Part shown: positions 56,242 through 62,237 of the stretch, one piece after another
Layout of the letters: every line of letters begins with the position of its first letter
Position numbering within the stretch: the first letter of the stretch is position 1
IMG/VR virus record: IMGVR_UViG_3300035670_000106
Coordinates: 26,096-90,095 of that record
Strand: one strand, 5' to 3'
Origin: a virus
Length of the DNA stretch: 64,000 nucleotides
Program-made: the position numbers and the translations under genes
The notes under the pieces: model-generated
What the model saw: the letters and a program-made list of their open reading frames with translations, nothing else
Database searches by the model: none
Told to the model about the DNA's origin: nothing

Positions 56242-56695
56242 TAAACATCCAATCCGGAGTTTTTGATTTCCAAGTCGCAAAAACTTTTGTGCGATAGTAG
56301 GCTCTATAAGAGTCTACAGTATCAGGTAGTTTCTTAAATTCTTCTGGCATAGCTCTAGCAAACTTTGTAAGTCCTTTACTAGGGAGTTTAGGCACTTCCA
56401 TTTCTGATACTAAATCCCAGGACTTATGATTAGTCTTTTTATTATACCTATCTTTACTAGCCTCATTAAGCCAAAATGCTAAATCTAACAAGTAGATATA
56501 ATTGTCTAAAGATTCTCTAACCCATTTAGTACAGGGGTGATTAGCATGTGTTGGTTTGTAAGGTACTTTGATATTATACTCAGAGGCTACGGTACAAATC
56601 ATCTGAGCAGACTCCAGTATCATTTTATTTACATGCTGGTCACAGTGGTAGAAGGCATTGGTTTTTACATCATAATCTAGTATAAATATATTCAT
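56228..56695 (-). CDS. Conserved phage protein with HCDQHVNKMILESAQ motif (155 aa)
   Basis: MNIFILDYDVKTNAFYHCDQHVNKMILESAQM and HPCTKWVRESLDNYIYL are hallmarks of a protein family seen in many cyanophages and other large phages, mostly annotated hypothetical. Conserved Asp, His, Cys and Lys residues suggest an enzyme. I cannot name the activity. Confidence 0.78.
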   Translation of the reverse strand: MNIFILDYDVKTNAFYHCDQHVNKMILESAQMICTVASEYNIKVPYKPTHANHPCTKWVRESLDNYIYLLDLAFWLNEASKDRYNKKTNHKSWDLVSEMEVPKLPSKGLTKFARAMPEEFKKLPDTVDSYRAYYRTKVFATWKSKTPDWMFNGSL

Positions 56696-56922
56696 ACTTT
56701 TTTGTACATAAAAAAATGTCTTTTGCCTTTTGGAAAGTAAAATTTTGGAGTAAGTCCAATGGCTTTAGTAATAACATGCGTATCATTAAAGCCAATGACA
56801 GTAAAGATAAATGGTACATCCATCTTTTTATACTTTCCGCCTAGCTCCCAAAAAGGATCACAGGAACTGTTTATATGTTCTGATTGCTTCTGCGTCGAGG
56901 CTTGCATACTTTCTAAACTCAT
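56692..56922 (-). CDS. Hypothetical protein (up to 76 aa)
   Basis: Beta-rich C-terminal part (VPFIFTVIGFNDTHVITKAIGL ... FYFPKGKRHFF). The start is uncertain: ATGs at 56922 and 56907 overlap the upstream gene by up to 65 bp and lack a well-spaced site, so the true N-terminus may be shorter. Stop overlaps the next ATG. Confidence 0.6.
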   Translation of the reverse strand: MSLESMQASTQKQSEHINSSCDPFWELGGKYKKMDVPFIFTVIGFNDTHVITKAIGLTPKFYFPKGKRHFFMYKKV

Positions 56923-57046
56923 CCTTTCCTACACGATCGTAAAGTTTAATAGCCATTTGCTCAAGATTCTCAAGCCGTTCAATAGTTAAGCATTGAAAGT
57001 ACCTAGAAAGAAAAGCATCAATAAGAAACTCTTTTGTGTATCCCAT
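56858..57046 (-). CDS. Hypothetical protein (62 aa)
   Basis: Helical protein MGYTKEFLIDAFLSRYF, ATG preceded by GAGGGA. First gene after the promoter at 57071. No family recognised. Confidence 0.7.
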   Translation of the reverse strand: MGYTKEFLIDAFLSRYFQCLTIERLENLEQMAIKLYDRVGKDEFRKYASLDAEAIRTYKQFL

Positions 57047-57070
57047 GTTGTTCCCTCACTCAATAATAAT

Positions 57071-57099
57071 ATTATACTCTCATTGATGAGAAAAATCAA
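57071..57099 (-). promoter_or_regulatory. Promoter upstream of 57046
   Basis: TTGATT (57099-57094), 17 bp, TATAAT (57076-57071) on the minus strand. It lies between the transglycosylase stop and the 62-aa gene. Confidence 0.88.
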
Positions 57100-57110
57100 C
57101 ACAAAAATTT

Positions 57111-57632
57111 TTAAAGTCTTTTTATCTTATAGTATGCGGATAACACTTTTTTGTCATACCCAGGTGTTTGGCCGGAATAACATAGTAAAGCTTTACTAGT
57201 AACTCTTTTAGTACGCTTCATACATTCGTGCAGTACCAGGGTTCCCAGAAATATATTAGTATTAATATTAAATATTTCTGGGTTCCCTAGCTCTTTCTTA
57301 GCTCGTATGATCTTATCTTTATGCCATACTGGAATTACCTGCATCAACCCATATGCCCCAGATTCAGAAATAGCGTGAGGGCGATACATAGATTCTACTT
57401 GTTGAATAGCAAGAATTAGCTTCTTATCCAGGTTAAACTCTCTAGCCCACCTGCTGCTTGCCTCTACTATTTCTGTAGCTTTACTCTCTGGCAGTTTTGG
57501 GTTTTTGTTTTGTATATACTTTATATACGGAAATAAGTAACTGGTATCAATGGTTAGTCTACCATGATGAACTTCTTTTATATGCCCAATAGATAGCACT
57601 ATAAAAATTATAAGTATGAATGATTTTATCAT
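57111..57632 (-). CDS. Lytic transglycosylase (SLT / GH23), secreted
   Basis: 173 residues with an N-terminal signal or anchor helix (MIKSFILIIFIVLSIG). Catalytic Glu in LAIQQVES (E80), then GAYGLMQVIP and the AYYK end are hallmarks of soluble lytic transglycosylases. It cleaves the peptidoglycan glycan strand. The main lysis genes are 33 kb away on the other strand, so this copy expressed with early/middle genes may act in wall remodelling or exclusion. Confidence 0.87.
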   Translation of the reverse strand: MIKSFILIIFIVLSIGHIKEVHHGRLTIDTSYLFPYIKYIQNKNPKLPESKATEIVEASSRWAREFNLDKKLILAIQQVESMYRPHAISESGAYGLMQVIPVWHKDKIIRAKKELGNPEIFNINTNIFLGTLVLHECMKRTKRVTSKALLCYSGQTPGYDKKVLSAYYKIKRL

Positions 57633-57951
57633 TTTTAGTTCCTTTGAATACTAATTTCTATAATACGCAAAGGGACTAAAGCCCCCATAAAGTAATAAAC
57701 AATATGAGGGCTTCTACCTTTGTTACAGCTAAGGTCTGGCTGGCTTTTATTGTACCTGCAGTCAGGGTATAGTAGCATCTGTTTAAGAGGTTGAGCTACT
57801 ATCAGTACCTTGCGTATTTACTTTTGTGCCTAAATCATAATCTATAGCTTATGATATGAAGCTGCGAACTTTTAACTTGAAGCTAAGTAAACTTTGCTAA
57901 AGAACTTCAAGGTTCGGGATGGCCAGTCCTACCGTCAAGTACGGGTGACTA
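57633..57951 (-). other. Structured non-coding interval (319 bp)
   Basis: No ORF with a ribosome-binding site. On the minus strand, after the hsp20 stop, it can form several stems: AGTC/GACT enclosing CCGT/ACGG; CTTGAAG/CTTCAAG flanked by CGAAC/GTTCG; ATCATAA/TTATGAT (57834-57855); ATAGTAGC/GCTACTAT; ACCTT/AAGGT; and an 11-bp AAGCCCTCATA stem near the 5' end of the transglycosylase gene. This density of stems suggests a small RNA or processed 3' UTR. No known family recognised. Confidence 0.5.
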
Positions 57952-58317
57952 TTATTTTAGTAGAATGGGAATCTTTTTACGTTGTGACACATTCACAAGT
58001 CTAATAGTAAGAAGACCATTTTCTAAGTGCGCTGTATCAATCTCGTATGACCCTCTGATATTGAAACTTCGTGTAAAGTCCCTAGAGGCGATTCCCTTGA
58101 GTAGATAGGCACGATCTTCTTTTTCGTTACGCTTCCCTGATACTACTAAAACTGAATTCTCAAACGCGACATCTAGCTCATCTTGCTTGAATCCTGCAAC
58201 AGCTAACTCTATAATAAGAGACTCATCTGTTTCTTGGTAGGCATTCGCAGGAGGATACCCTGCATTACGATGATGTAGATTCATGTTAAATAGAACGTCG
58301 TCAAATAGACCTGTCAT
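57952..58317 (-). CDS. Small heat-shock protein (Hsp20 / IbpA type)
   Basis: 121 residues: short N-terminus, alpha-crystallin domain (about 26-110; ELAVAGFKQDELDVAFENSVLVVSG, LLKGIASRDFTRSF, LENGLLTIRL) and the terminal IPI motif that drives oligomerisation. Binds unfolding proteins; phage versions may aid capsid or replication protein folding. Strong AAGGAG site at ideal spacing and its own promoter at 58384. Confidence 0.93.
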   Translation of the reverse strand: MTGLFDDVLFNMNLHHRNAGYPPANAYQETDESLIIELAVAGFKQDELDVAFENSVLVVSGKRNEKEDRAYLLKGIASRDFTRSFNIRGSYEIDTAHLENGLLTIRLVNVSQRKKIPILLK

Positions 58318-58383
58318 TTTTTATCTCCTTAAAGGCAGAAAGTTAATTATATATATGAGCCGGAGAATCCGCACTCATGTATA

Positions 58384-58412
58384 ATTATAACACTTCTGCA
58401 CTTTAGGGTCAA
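58384..58412 (-). promoter_or_regulatory. Promoter of hsp20
   Basis: TTGACC (58412-58407), 17 bp, TATAAT (58389-58384) on the minus strand. The roughly 60-nt leader contains a GC-rich imperfect hairpin and a CCTT/AAGG pairing that includes the ribosome-binding site. Confidence 0.88.
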
Positions 58413-58423
58413 GTCTAAATTTT

Positions 58424-58780
58424 TTATGCCTGAGAGTCTCCAGGAGCTACTCTATAGTTATCTTCTACACTGTCTGGGGTGGAAACCTCTAATATGCTAC
58501 CTTTGGTTAAACAGACTAACTGATGGGGTAGTAGTGGCTGGTTATGCCACGTGTTGCCGGGCTGGAGTATTCGTCTTAGACGTTTGGCGCAAGATGTATC
58601 AATATACCATACCTCAAAAATACCTGATAAAACATACCAAGTCTCCTCCTTTTCAGCATGAAAGTGCATAGAGAACTTAGCGCCTTCATTAAAGTGAAGG
58701 AACTTACCACAATACTTGTCATTTGTTACAAATATCTCTTCCTTGCCCCAACCTTTATTTACTATACCTTCTTGTCTCAT
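58424..58780 (-). CDS. Cupin-domain protein (118 aa)
   Basis: Double-stranded beta-helix motif 1 is FSMHFHAEKEETWYVLSG (two His and Glu metal ligands) and motif 2 follows as PGNTWHNQPLLPHQLV. It resembles sugar-phosphate isomerase-type or metal-binding cupins carried by cyanophages and other aquatic phages. No substrate can be assigned. It starts by ATGA overlap with a 15-aa peptide gene. Confidence 0.85.
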   Translation of the reverse strand: MRQEGIVNKGWGKEEIFVTNDKYCGKFLHFNEGAKFSMHFHAEKEETWYVLSGIFEVWYIDTSCAKRLRRILQPGNTWHNQPLLPHQLVCLTKGSILEVSTPDSVEDNYRVAPGDSQA

Positions 58781-58824
58781 AGTAGAATAATTGTAATAAG
58801 AAATATAACAATAGCAGTAGTCAT
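58777..58824 (-). CDS. 15-residue hydrophobic leader peptide
   Basis: ATG at 58824 has GAGG 5 nt upstream. The peptide (MTTAIVIFLITIILL) is a bare transmembrane helix, and its stop overlaps the cupin ATG as ATGA. The good site and coupling argue for translation, as a coupling leader or a membrane micropeptide. Confidence 0.55.
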   Translation of the reverse strand: MTTAIVIFLITIILL

Positions 58825-58845
58825 CTATACCTCATTAATTAGTTG

Positions 58846-58919
58846 TGGAGCAGATAGTGGGAATCGAACCCACGTCCTCAGCTTGGAAGGCTGTGATTCT
58901 ACCATTGAACTACATCTGC
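58846..58919 (-). tRNA. tRNA-Gly(UCC)
   Basis: Acceptor GCAGATG / TATCTGC, anticodon loop CTTCCAA, T arm GTGGG-TTCGATT-CCCAC, encoded CCA. Reads GGA. Confidence 0.92.
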
Positions 58920-58924
58920 GTGTG

Positions 58925-58999
58925 TGGCTCCGAAGGCTGGGATCGAACCAGCGACACAAGGATTAACAGTCCTTCGTTCTACCTCTGAACTACTTCGGA
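58925..58999 (-). tRNA. tRNA-Asn(GUU)
   Basis: Perfect acceptor TCCGAAG / CTTCGGA, anticodon loop CTGTTAA, encoded CCA. Five bases upstream of tRNA-Gly in the same transcript. Confidence 0.93.
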
Positions 59000-59005
59000 A
59001 TAATT

Positions 59006-59098
59006 TGGTGGGTGTGGCTGGAGTCGAACCAGCAGTGTTTACCACGAGGGAGTGGATTTACAGTCCACCGATGCACACGCCTTAGCATCAACACACCC
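59006..59098 (-). tRNA. tRNA-Tyr(GUA)
   Basis: Class II tRNA with acceptor GGGTGTG / CACACCC, anticodon loop CTGTAAA, long variable arm and encoded CCA. Confidence 0.94.
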
Positions 59099-59106
59099 AA
59101 TATTTT

Positions 59107-59220
59107 TTATACCTCCTAGCTGTCCACTAGGCTGAGAATTCAGGCCCTCGATAAACTTGATAGTCAGTTAGCTAAACTTCTATGCTTGTTATCTACTTGC
59201 TACTCATCTGAAAGGTATAA
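59107..59220 (-). other. Structured spacer between tRNA-Ser and tRNA-Tyr
   Basis: An 8-bp inverted repeat (TTATACCT / AGGTATAA at 59220-59213 and 59114-59107) closes 98 nt containing GGCCTGA/TCAGCC (one bulge) and CCTAG/CTAGG hairpins. Its ends lie 2 and 8 nt from the two flanking tRNAs. No ORF. Could direct pre-tRNA processing or be a small RNA. Confidence 0.5.
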
Positions 59221-59222
59221 CT

Positions 59223-59317
59223 TGGCGGAAGTGATGGGATTTGAACCCATGAGCCGGGTTTTTGCCCGACTGCTCCCTTAGCAGGGGAGTGCCTTAGACC
59301 AGCTCGGCCACACTTCC
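59223..59317 (-). tRNA. tRNA-Ser(GCU)
   Basis: Class II, acceptor GGAAGTG / CACTTCC, anticodon loop CTGCTAA, long variable arm, encoded CCA. Reads AGU/AGC; AGU is very common in this phage. Its first 24 nt are also coding sequence of the upstream gene. Confidence 0.94.
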
Positions 59318-59794
59318 AGAATAACTCATAATTCTTTTGAGTTGGTCCGCCGCGTTGGACGCGGCGAAGCCTACTGGTTTAATCTTTGGTTCTACATTAC
59401 ATACACCTTTTATATAACCTATTGCTTGGTGTACTACGCAGTATGAACCATTATCTTCATTTGGGTTAATATCCATATGAACTTCAATGGGAATATCTAC
59501 AACTTGTGCAAGTTGTAGGAATACCTCAGCGGTTTTGTATACCTCGTTCATAAGACGGTATGAAGGTTTATTTTGTTTTTTATCGTAGTCTAGCTCTCTA
59601 GTAATAGCACCAAATATTTTTCCACCATGTTTACCATTAATATGGATAATTACTACTGTAGCATAGTCTACATACCATTTCTTTTTGTGTCTAATGCGTT
59701 CTGAGTCAGTACCAATATAGATCTTAGAACCAGGACCTACAGTATCTACAAAAGATACAACTTTAGCAATATCAATCTTGTTTGGTACTTTCAT
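59294..59794 (-). CDS. RNase H-like protein (DUF458 / YkuK family)
   Basis: 166 residues. IYIGTDSERI near the N-terminus, GAITREL, VHMDINPN and GFAASNAADQ follow the acidic-residue pattern of the YkuK/DUF458 RNase H-like fold. Nuclease activity is predicted, not shown. The final codons and the stop lie inside tRNA-Ser, so RNase P cleavage of the tRNA removes the last eight codons from the mRNA. Confidence 0.82.
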   Translation of the reverse strand: MKVPNKIDIAKVVSFVDTVGPGSKIYIGTDSERIRHKKKWYVDYATVVIIHINGKHGGKIFGAITRELDYDKKQNKPSYRLMNEVYKTAEVFLQLAQVVDIPIEVHMDINPNEDNGSYCVVHQAIGYIKGVCNVEPKIKPVGFAASNAADQLKRIMSYSGSVAELV

Positions 59795-59945
59795 TTATTT
59801 TCTCTTTTAACTTTATAGCCCATAGTAAGGCCTCATCTTCCGTAGCAAATACTGGGCTTACTACTTTCTCTACTTCTGAAAATTTGTACGTCCAAAAATA
59901 CGTGTAACTAGAAGAATGCTGATCCATGTATTTTATTAGTTGCAT
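59772..59945 (-). CDS. Hypothetical protein (57 aa)
   Basis: Start taken at 59945 (MQLIKYMDQHSSSYTYFW). Contains FATEDEALLWAIKLKEKI. Overlaps the YkuK-like gene by 23 bp. No family recognised. Confidence 0.65.
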   Translation of the reverse strand: MQLIKYMDQHSSSYTYFWTYKFSEVEKVVSPVFATEDEALLWAIKLKEKINESTKQD

Positions 59946-60099
59946 GATATTGATACCCACTCAATAAATGATTATTAATATCATGCAACTTACGCAAAGA
60001 AACTTTTTCTTTCCTGCGTTTAGCTTTATTAGTCTTTATATGAGCACCTTGTTTTTTCTTTAGCATTGCTAAAAGAATGTGATTCCTCGGTTTCATCAT
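59908..60099 (-). CDS. Basic hypothetical protein (63 aa)
   Basis: Start at 60099 (ATGATGAAACC), 7 nt after AAAGG. Lys/Arg-rich (KKKQGAHIKTNKAKRRKEKVSLRKL), suggesting nucleic-acid binding. Overlaps the next gene. Confidence 0.65.
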   Translation of the reverse strand: MMKPRNHILLAMLKKKQGAHIKTNKAKRRKEKVSLRKLHDINNHLLSGYQYHATNKIHGSAFF

Positions 60100-60100
60100 T

Positions 60101-60307
60101 TTAATACCTTTCACAAACTTGAATAAATCTGAAGTCGTTTTCGTGTACCCACTGTTTTTTAAGCCCTTTAAAGAAAAAAGTAGTGCTATCCAAGTATTCT
60201 ACTTCCATATAGAGAGTGTCTTTAGCGGTTACATACCATTTACCTGACAGTATACAGGTAGTAAGCTCACCTGTTATACTTTTAACGAACCAAAGCTCTT
60301 GTCTCAT
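60101..60307 (-). CDS. Hypothetical protein (68 aa)
   Basis: Small beta-rich protein (FVKSITGELTTCILSGKWYVTAKD ... WVHENDFRFI), a possible SH3-like barrel. Overlaps the upstream stop by 4 bp. Confidence 0.67.
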   Translation of the reverse strand: MRQELWFVKSITGELTTCILSGKWYVTAKDTLYMEVEYLDSTTFFFKGLKKQWVHENDFRFIQVCERY

Positions 60308-60477
60308 TCTAGTTCCAGTACGATTCCATTATCATCATGAGATACTTTAATTACTCGCTTACCTTCAACAAAAATAGGTACTTTTGGTACTCTATCTAGA
60401 ACACCTGAAGTATTACGACCTCTTACAAGGTCTCTCCATAGAAATTCTATTTCAGTTGCAATATCATAAGCATCCAT
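60304..60477 (-). CDS. Hypothetical protein (57 aa)
   Basis: Start at 60477 (MDAYDIATEIEF) with AGGA 8 nt upstream; an in-frame ATG further up lies within tRNA-Arg and is rejected. Acidic, no known motif. Confidence 0.68.
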   Translation of the reverse strand: MDAYDIATEIEFLWRDLVRGRNTSGVLDRVPKVPIFVEGKRVIKVSHDDNGIVLELE

Positions 60478-60495
60478 ACTATTTCCTATTAAATT

Positions 60496-60786
<291 letters not shown>

Positions 60787-60801
60787 TTATACTCCTAAAT
60801 T

Positions 60802-60893
60802 TGGTACTCCTGCCCGGACTCGAACCGAGATTAACCAATTATCTGTTGCATACGGGATATAAATCCGCTGTTTTACCATTAAACTACAGGAGC
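60802..60893 (-). tRNA. Unusual 92-nt tRNA, anticodon apparently UAU (Ile)
   Basis: Acceptor GCTCCTG / CAGGAGT, D stem GTTT/AAAC, T arm CTCGG-TTCGAGT-CCGGG, encoded CCA. Anticodon stem GCGGA/CCCGT has an A-C mismatch next to loop TTTATAT, giving UAU. A 22-nt variable region is class II size, which is not normal for Ile. Identity is therefore uncertain. Confidence 0.6.
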
Positions 60894-60900
60894 AATTATT

Positions 60901-60983
60901 TGGTACCCCGGGCCAGAGTCGAACTGGCACGCCATAAGCGGGAGATTTTAAGTCTCCTGTGTCTACCATTCCACCACCGGGGC
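60901..60983 (-). tRNA. tRNA-Leu(UAA)
   Basis: Perfect acceptor GCCCCGG / CCGGGGT(one G-U), anticodon loop CTTAAAA, moderate variable arm, encoded CCA. Reads UUA. Confidence 0.93.
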
Positions 60984-61011
60984 ATTACGCTTATTACTAC
61001 TTAAATTGAAT

Positions 61012-61089
61012 TGGTACCCTCGGTCGGAGTCGAACCGACACTGTACGGCTTCTAAGACCGTCATCTCTACCAGATTGGATTACGAGGGC
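61012..61089 (-). tRNA. tRNA-Leu(UAG) with short variable loop
   Basis: Acceptor GCCCTCG / CGAGGGT, anticodon stem ACGGT/GCCGT with loop CTTAGAA, T arm GTCGG/CCGAC, encoded CCA. The variable region is only about 5 nt, whereas bacterial Leu tRNAs are class II. It would read CUA. Confidence 0.85.
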
Positions 61090-61298
61090 ATTTACAGTAA
61101 TGTTATCTATTTATGGGTAGTAATAACCCTACTACCGTTTGCTAAATGAAGTCGCTTATTGAAGATTGTAGTATGCGCGCTCTACAATCAGTTTCGCCGT
61201 CACTTCGTCCTTATTTACGCATCTTCCTAGGTATGGTAACATCGAACAGCATTAGGCTGGTGGACACAGCCTTTTTCATAAATAACATTACTGTAAAT
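61090..61298 (-). ncRNA. Large structured RNA element upstream of tRNA-Leu(UAG)
   Basis: Its ends form a 22-bp stem (61298-61277 with 61115-61090, 8 plus 14 pairs and one 4-nt bulge) whose base is directly next to the tRNA 5' end. Inside are GGCTG/CAGCC with a 7-nt loop and GATTGTAG/CTACAATC hairpins. No supported ORF on either strand. It lies in the 3' product of the hammerhead ribozyme. No known RNA family recognised. Confidence 0.6.
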
Positions 61299-61369
61299 TC
61301 GGTTCCGAGAACTTTGTTCCTGCTAGCAGGCATCTCTCCTATATCGGGACATACACCGAAAGGTCTGTC

Positions 61370-61473
61370 ATGGTTTACAGTTGAGCATAGTATCTACAAA
61401 GATTATTTGATAGTTATTTAGACCTATTCGCTCAACCGTTTCGTCGGATTTTCATCGACTCATCAGAACCATT
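61370..61473 (-). ncRNA. Type I hammerhead ribozyme
   Basis: On the minus strand: stem I ATGGTT (from 61472) / AACCAT (61375-61370); conserved CTGATGA (61466-61460); stem II GTCG/CGAC closed by an A-T-extended GAAA loop; GAAA (61442-61439); stem III, 10 bp, ACGGTTGAGC (61439-61430) / GCTCAACTGT (61386-61377), with a 43-nt loop; then A at 61376. Cleavage is expected between 61376 and 61375 (GUA site). Every invariant core base is present. It starts about 12 nt after the predicted transcription start. Confidence 0.88.
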
Positions 61474-61491
61474 CCTCACTGTATAAATAAT

Positions 61492-61520
61492 ATTATACAG
61501 GGTTTCACTAACATAATCAA
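61492..61520 (-). promoter_or_regulatory. Promoter with palindromic core, copy 2 (drives hammerhead-tRNA operon)
   Basis: TTGATT (61520-61515), 17 bp, TATAAT (61497-61492) on the minus strand; contains the 26-bp identical core (61475-61500). Start expected near 61485, so the first sequence transcribed is the hammerhead. Confidence 0.9.
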
Positions 61521-61537
61521 GTCAGTAATTTTAAATC

Positions 61538-61628
61538 TGGCGGAAGCAGTAGGATTCGAACCTACGGGACCATTTCTGGCCCGACGGTTTTCAAGACCGT
61601 TGCAATAAACCAACTCTGCCATACTTCC
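61538..61628 (-). tRNA. tRNA-Ser(UGA)
   Basis: Class II, acceptor GGAAGTA / TGCTTCC, anticodon loop CTTGAAA, long variable arm, encoded CCA. Reads UCA. Confidence 0.93.
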
Positions 61629-61629
61629 G

Positions 61630-61706
61630 TGGTGGGCCTGGAGGGACTTGAACCCCCGACCTGCCGATTATGAGTCGGACGCTCTAACCAATTGAGCTAC
61701 AGGCCC
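61630..61706 (-). tRNA. tRNA with CAU anticodon (Ile2 or elongator Met)
   Basis: Acceptor GGGCCTG / CAGGCCC, anticodon loop CTCATAA, T-loop TTCAAGT, encoded CCA. The CGACTCATAATCG arm and TTCAAGTCC resemble tRNA-Ile(CAU) with modified C34, which would read AUA, a very common codon here. Elongator Met cannot be excluded. Confidence 0.85.
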
Positions 61707-61969
61707 TTGTGTTTCATAGCTTTATCTAGGGCTTTTAATACAGAGATACTAATAAGATTAGCATCTCTTTCTTTCCTTACTTTACTAATTTCTAATTCTA
61801 ATTGTTCTTTTTTGTATTCTAGAATATCTAGCTGGGAAATTAGAAATTGCTGCCTATCTTCAATACTCTTTATTTCATCTTCTGGCGTAGTATCCTGCAT
61901 CTGCTTCTTCTTCATCCAATTCCAATTCGGGGAGTGGGTTTTAGGTATACTTATTCGATTAGCTCTCAT
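61697..61969 (-). CDS. Coiled-coil protein (90 aa)
   Basis: Central heptad-rich stretch (EDEIKSIEDRQQFLISQLDI ... LELEISKVRKERDANL) forms a clear coiled coil. Start overlaps the upstream stop (ATGA). The last codons KGL-stop lie in the acceptor stem of the CAU tRNA. Function unknown. Confidence 0.72.
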   Translation of the reverse strand: MRANRISIPKTHSPNWNWMKKKQMQDTTPEDEIKSIEDRQQFLISQLDILEYKKEQLELEISKVRKERDANLISISVLKALDKAMKHKGL

Positions 61970-62151
61970 AAAAACATAAGTACCTGCATTAAGTTAGTCT
62001 TTTTAATCCTAAAAGAGGGTTGCTGCAGCCTCTCTCTGTTCACTAATTTATCTCTAATAGAGATATGGGAAGCTTTTCGACAACGTCCTTTTAGATGTTT
62101 TCGTAAAAACTTTCTACTAGCTAGGGCTTTTAAAGGGTTTTTAGAGTACAT
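61966..62151 (-). CDS. Basic hypothetical protein (61 aa)
   Basis: Arg/Lys-rich (KALASRKFLRKHLKGRCRK) with hydrophobic C-terminus. Start is coupled to a 28-aa membrane peptide by a TAATG overlap and its end to the coiled-coil gene by ATGA. Coupling on both sides supports expression. Confidence 0.6.
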   Translation of the reverse strand: MYSKNPLKALASRKFLRKHLKGRCRKASHISIRDKLVNRERLQQPSFRIKKTNLMQVLMFL

Positions 62152-62237
62152 TATAGAGAAGCTACCAGAAGGATAGTTAGAAGGGCTTGAATTAAGAACA
62201 TCAGTATAATAGTAGAGGCTATGTCTCTAATAGTCAT
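62151..62237 (-). CDS. 28-residue membrane microprotein
   Basis: ATG at 62237 lies inside the end of the upstream gene and the stop TAA overlaps the next ATG. The peptide MTIRDIASTIILMFLIQALL continues as hydrophobic to its end, a single transmembrane helix. No separate ribosome-binding site, so coupling is required. Confidence 0.5.
   Translation of the reverse strand: MTIRDIASTIILMFLIQALLTILLVASL

Noticed and set aside
59107-59220. HDV-like (theta-type) ribozyme between tRNAs
   Set aside because: The closing helix joins the two ends of the element, whereas HDV-like folds need P1 pairing with an internal strand and a nested double pseudoknot, which I cannot build here.
60787-60969. 60-aa minus-strand ORF across two tRNA genes
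   Set aside because: It is an accidental reading of tRNA-Leu(UAA) and the UAU tRNA.
61146-61421. 91-aa ORF on the plus strand opposite the ribozyme region
   Set aside because: No ribosome-binding site, no recognisable composition, and the interval is better explained by hammerhead and stem-forming RNA on the other strand.
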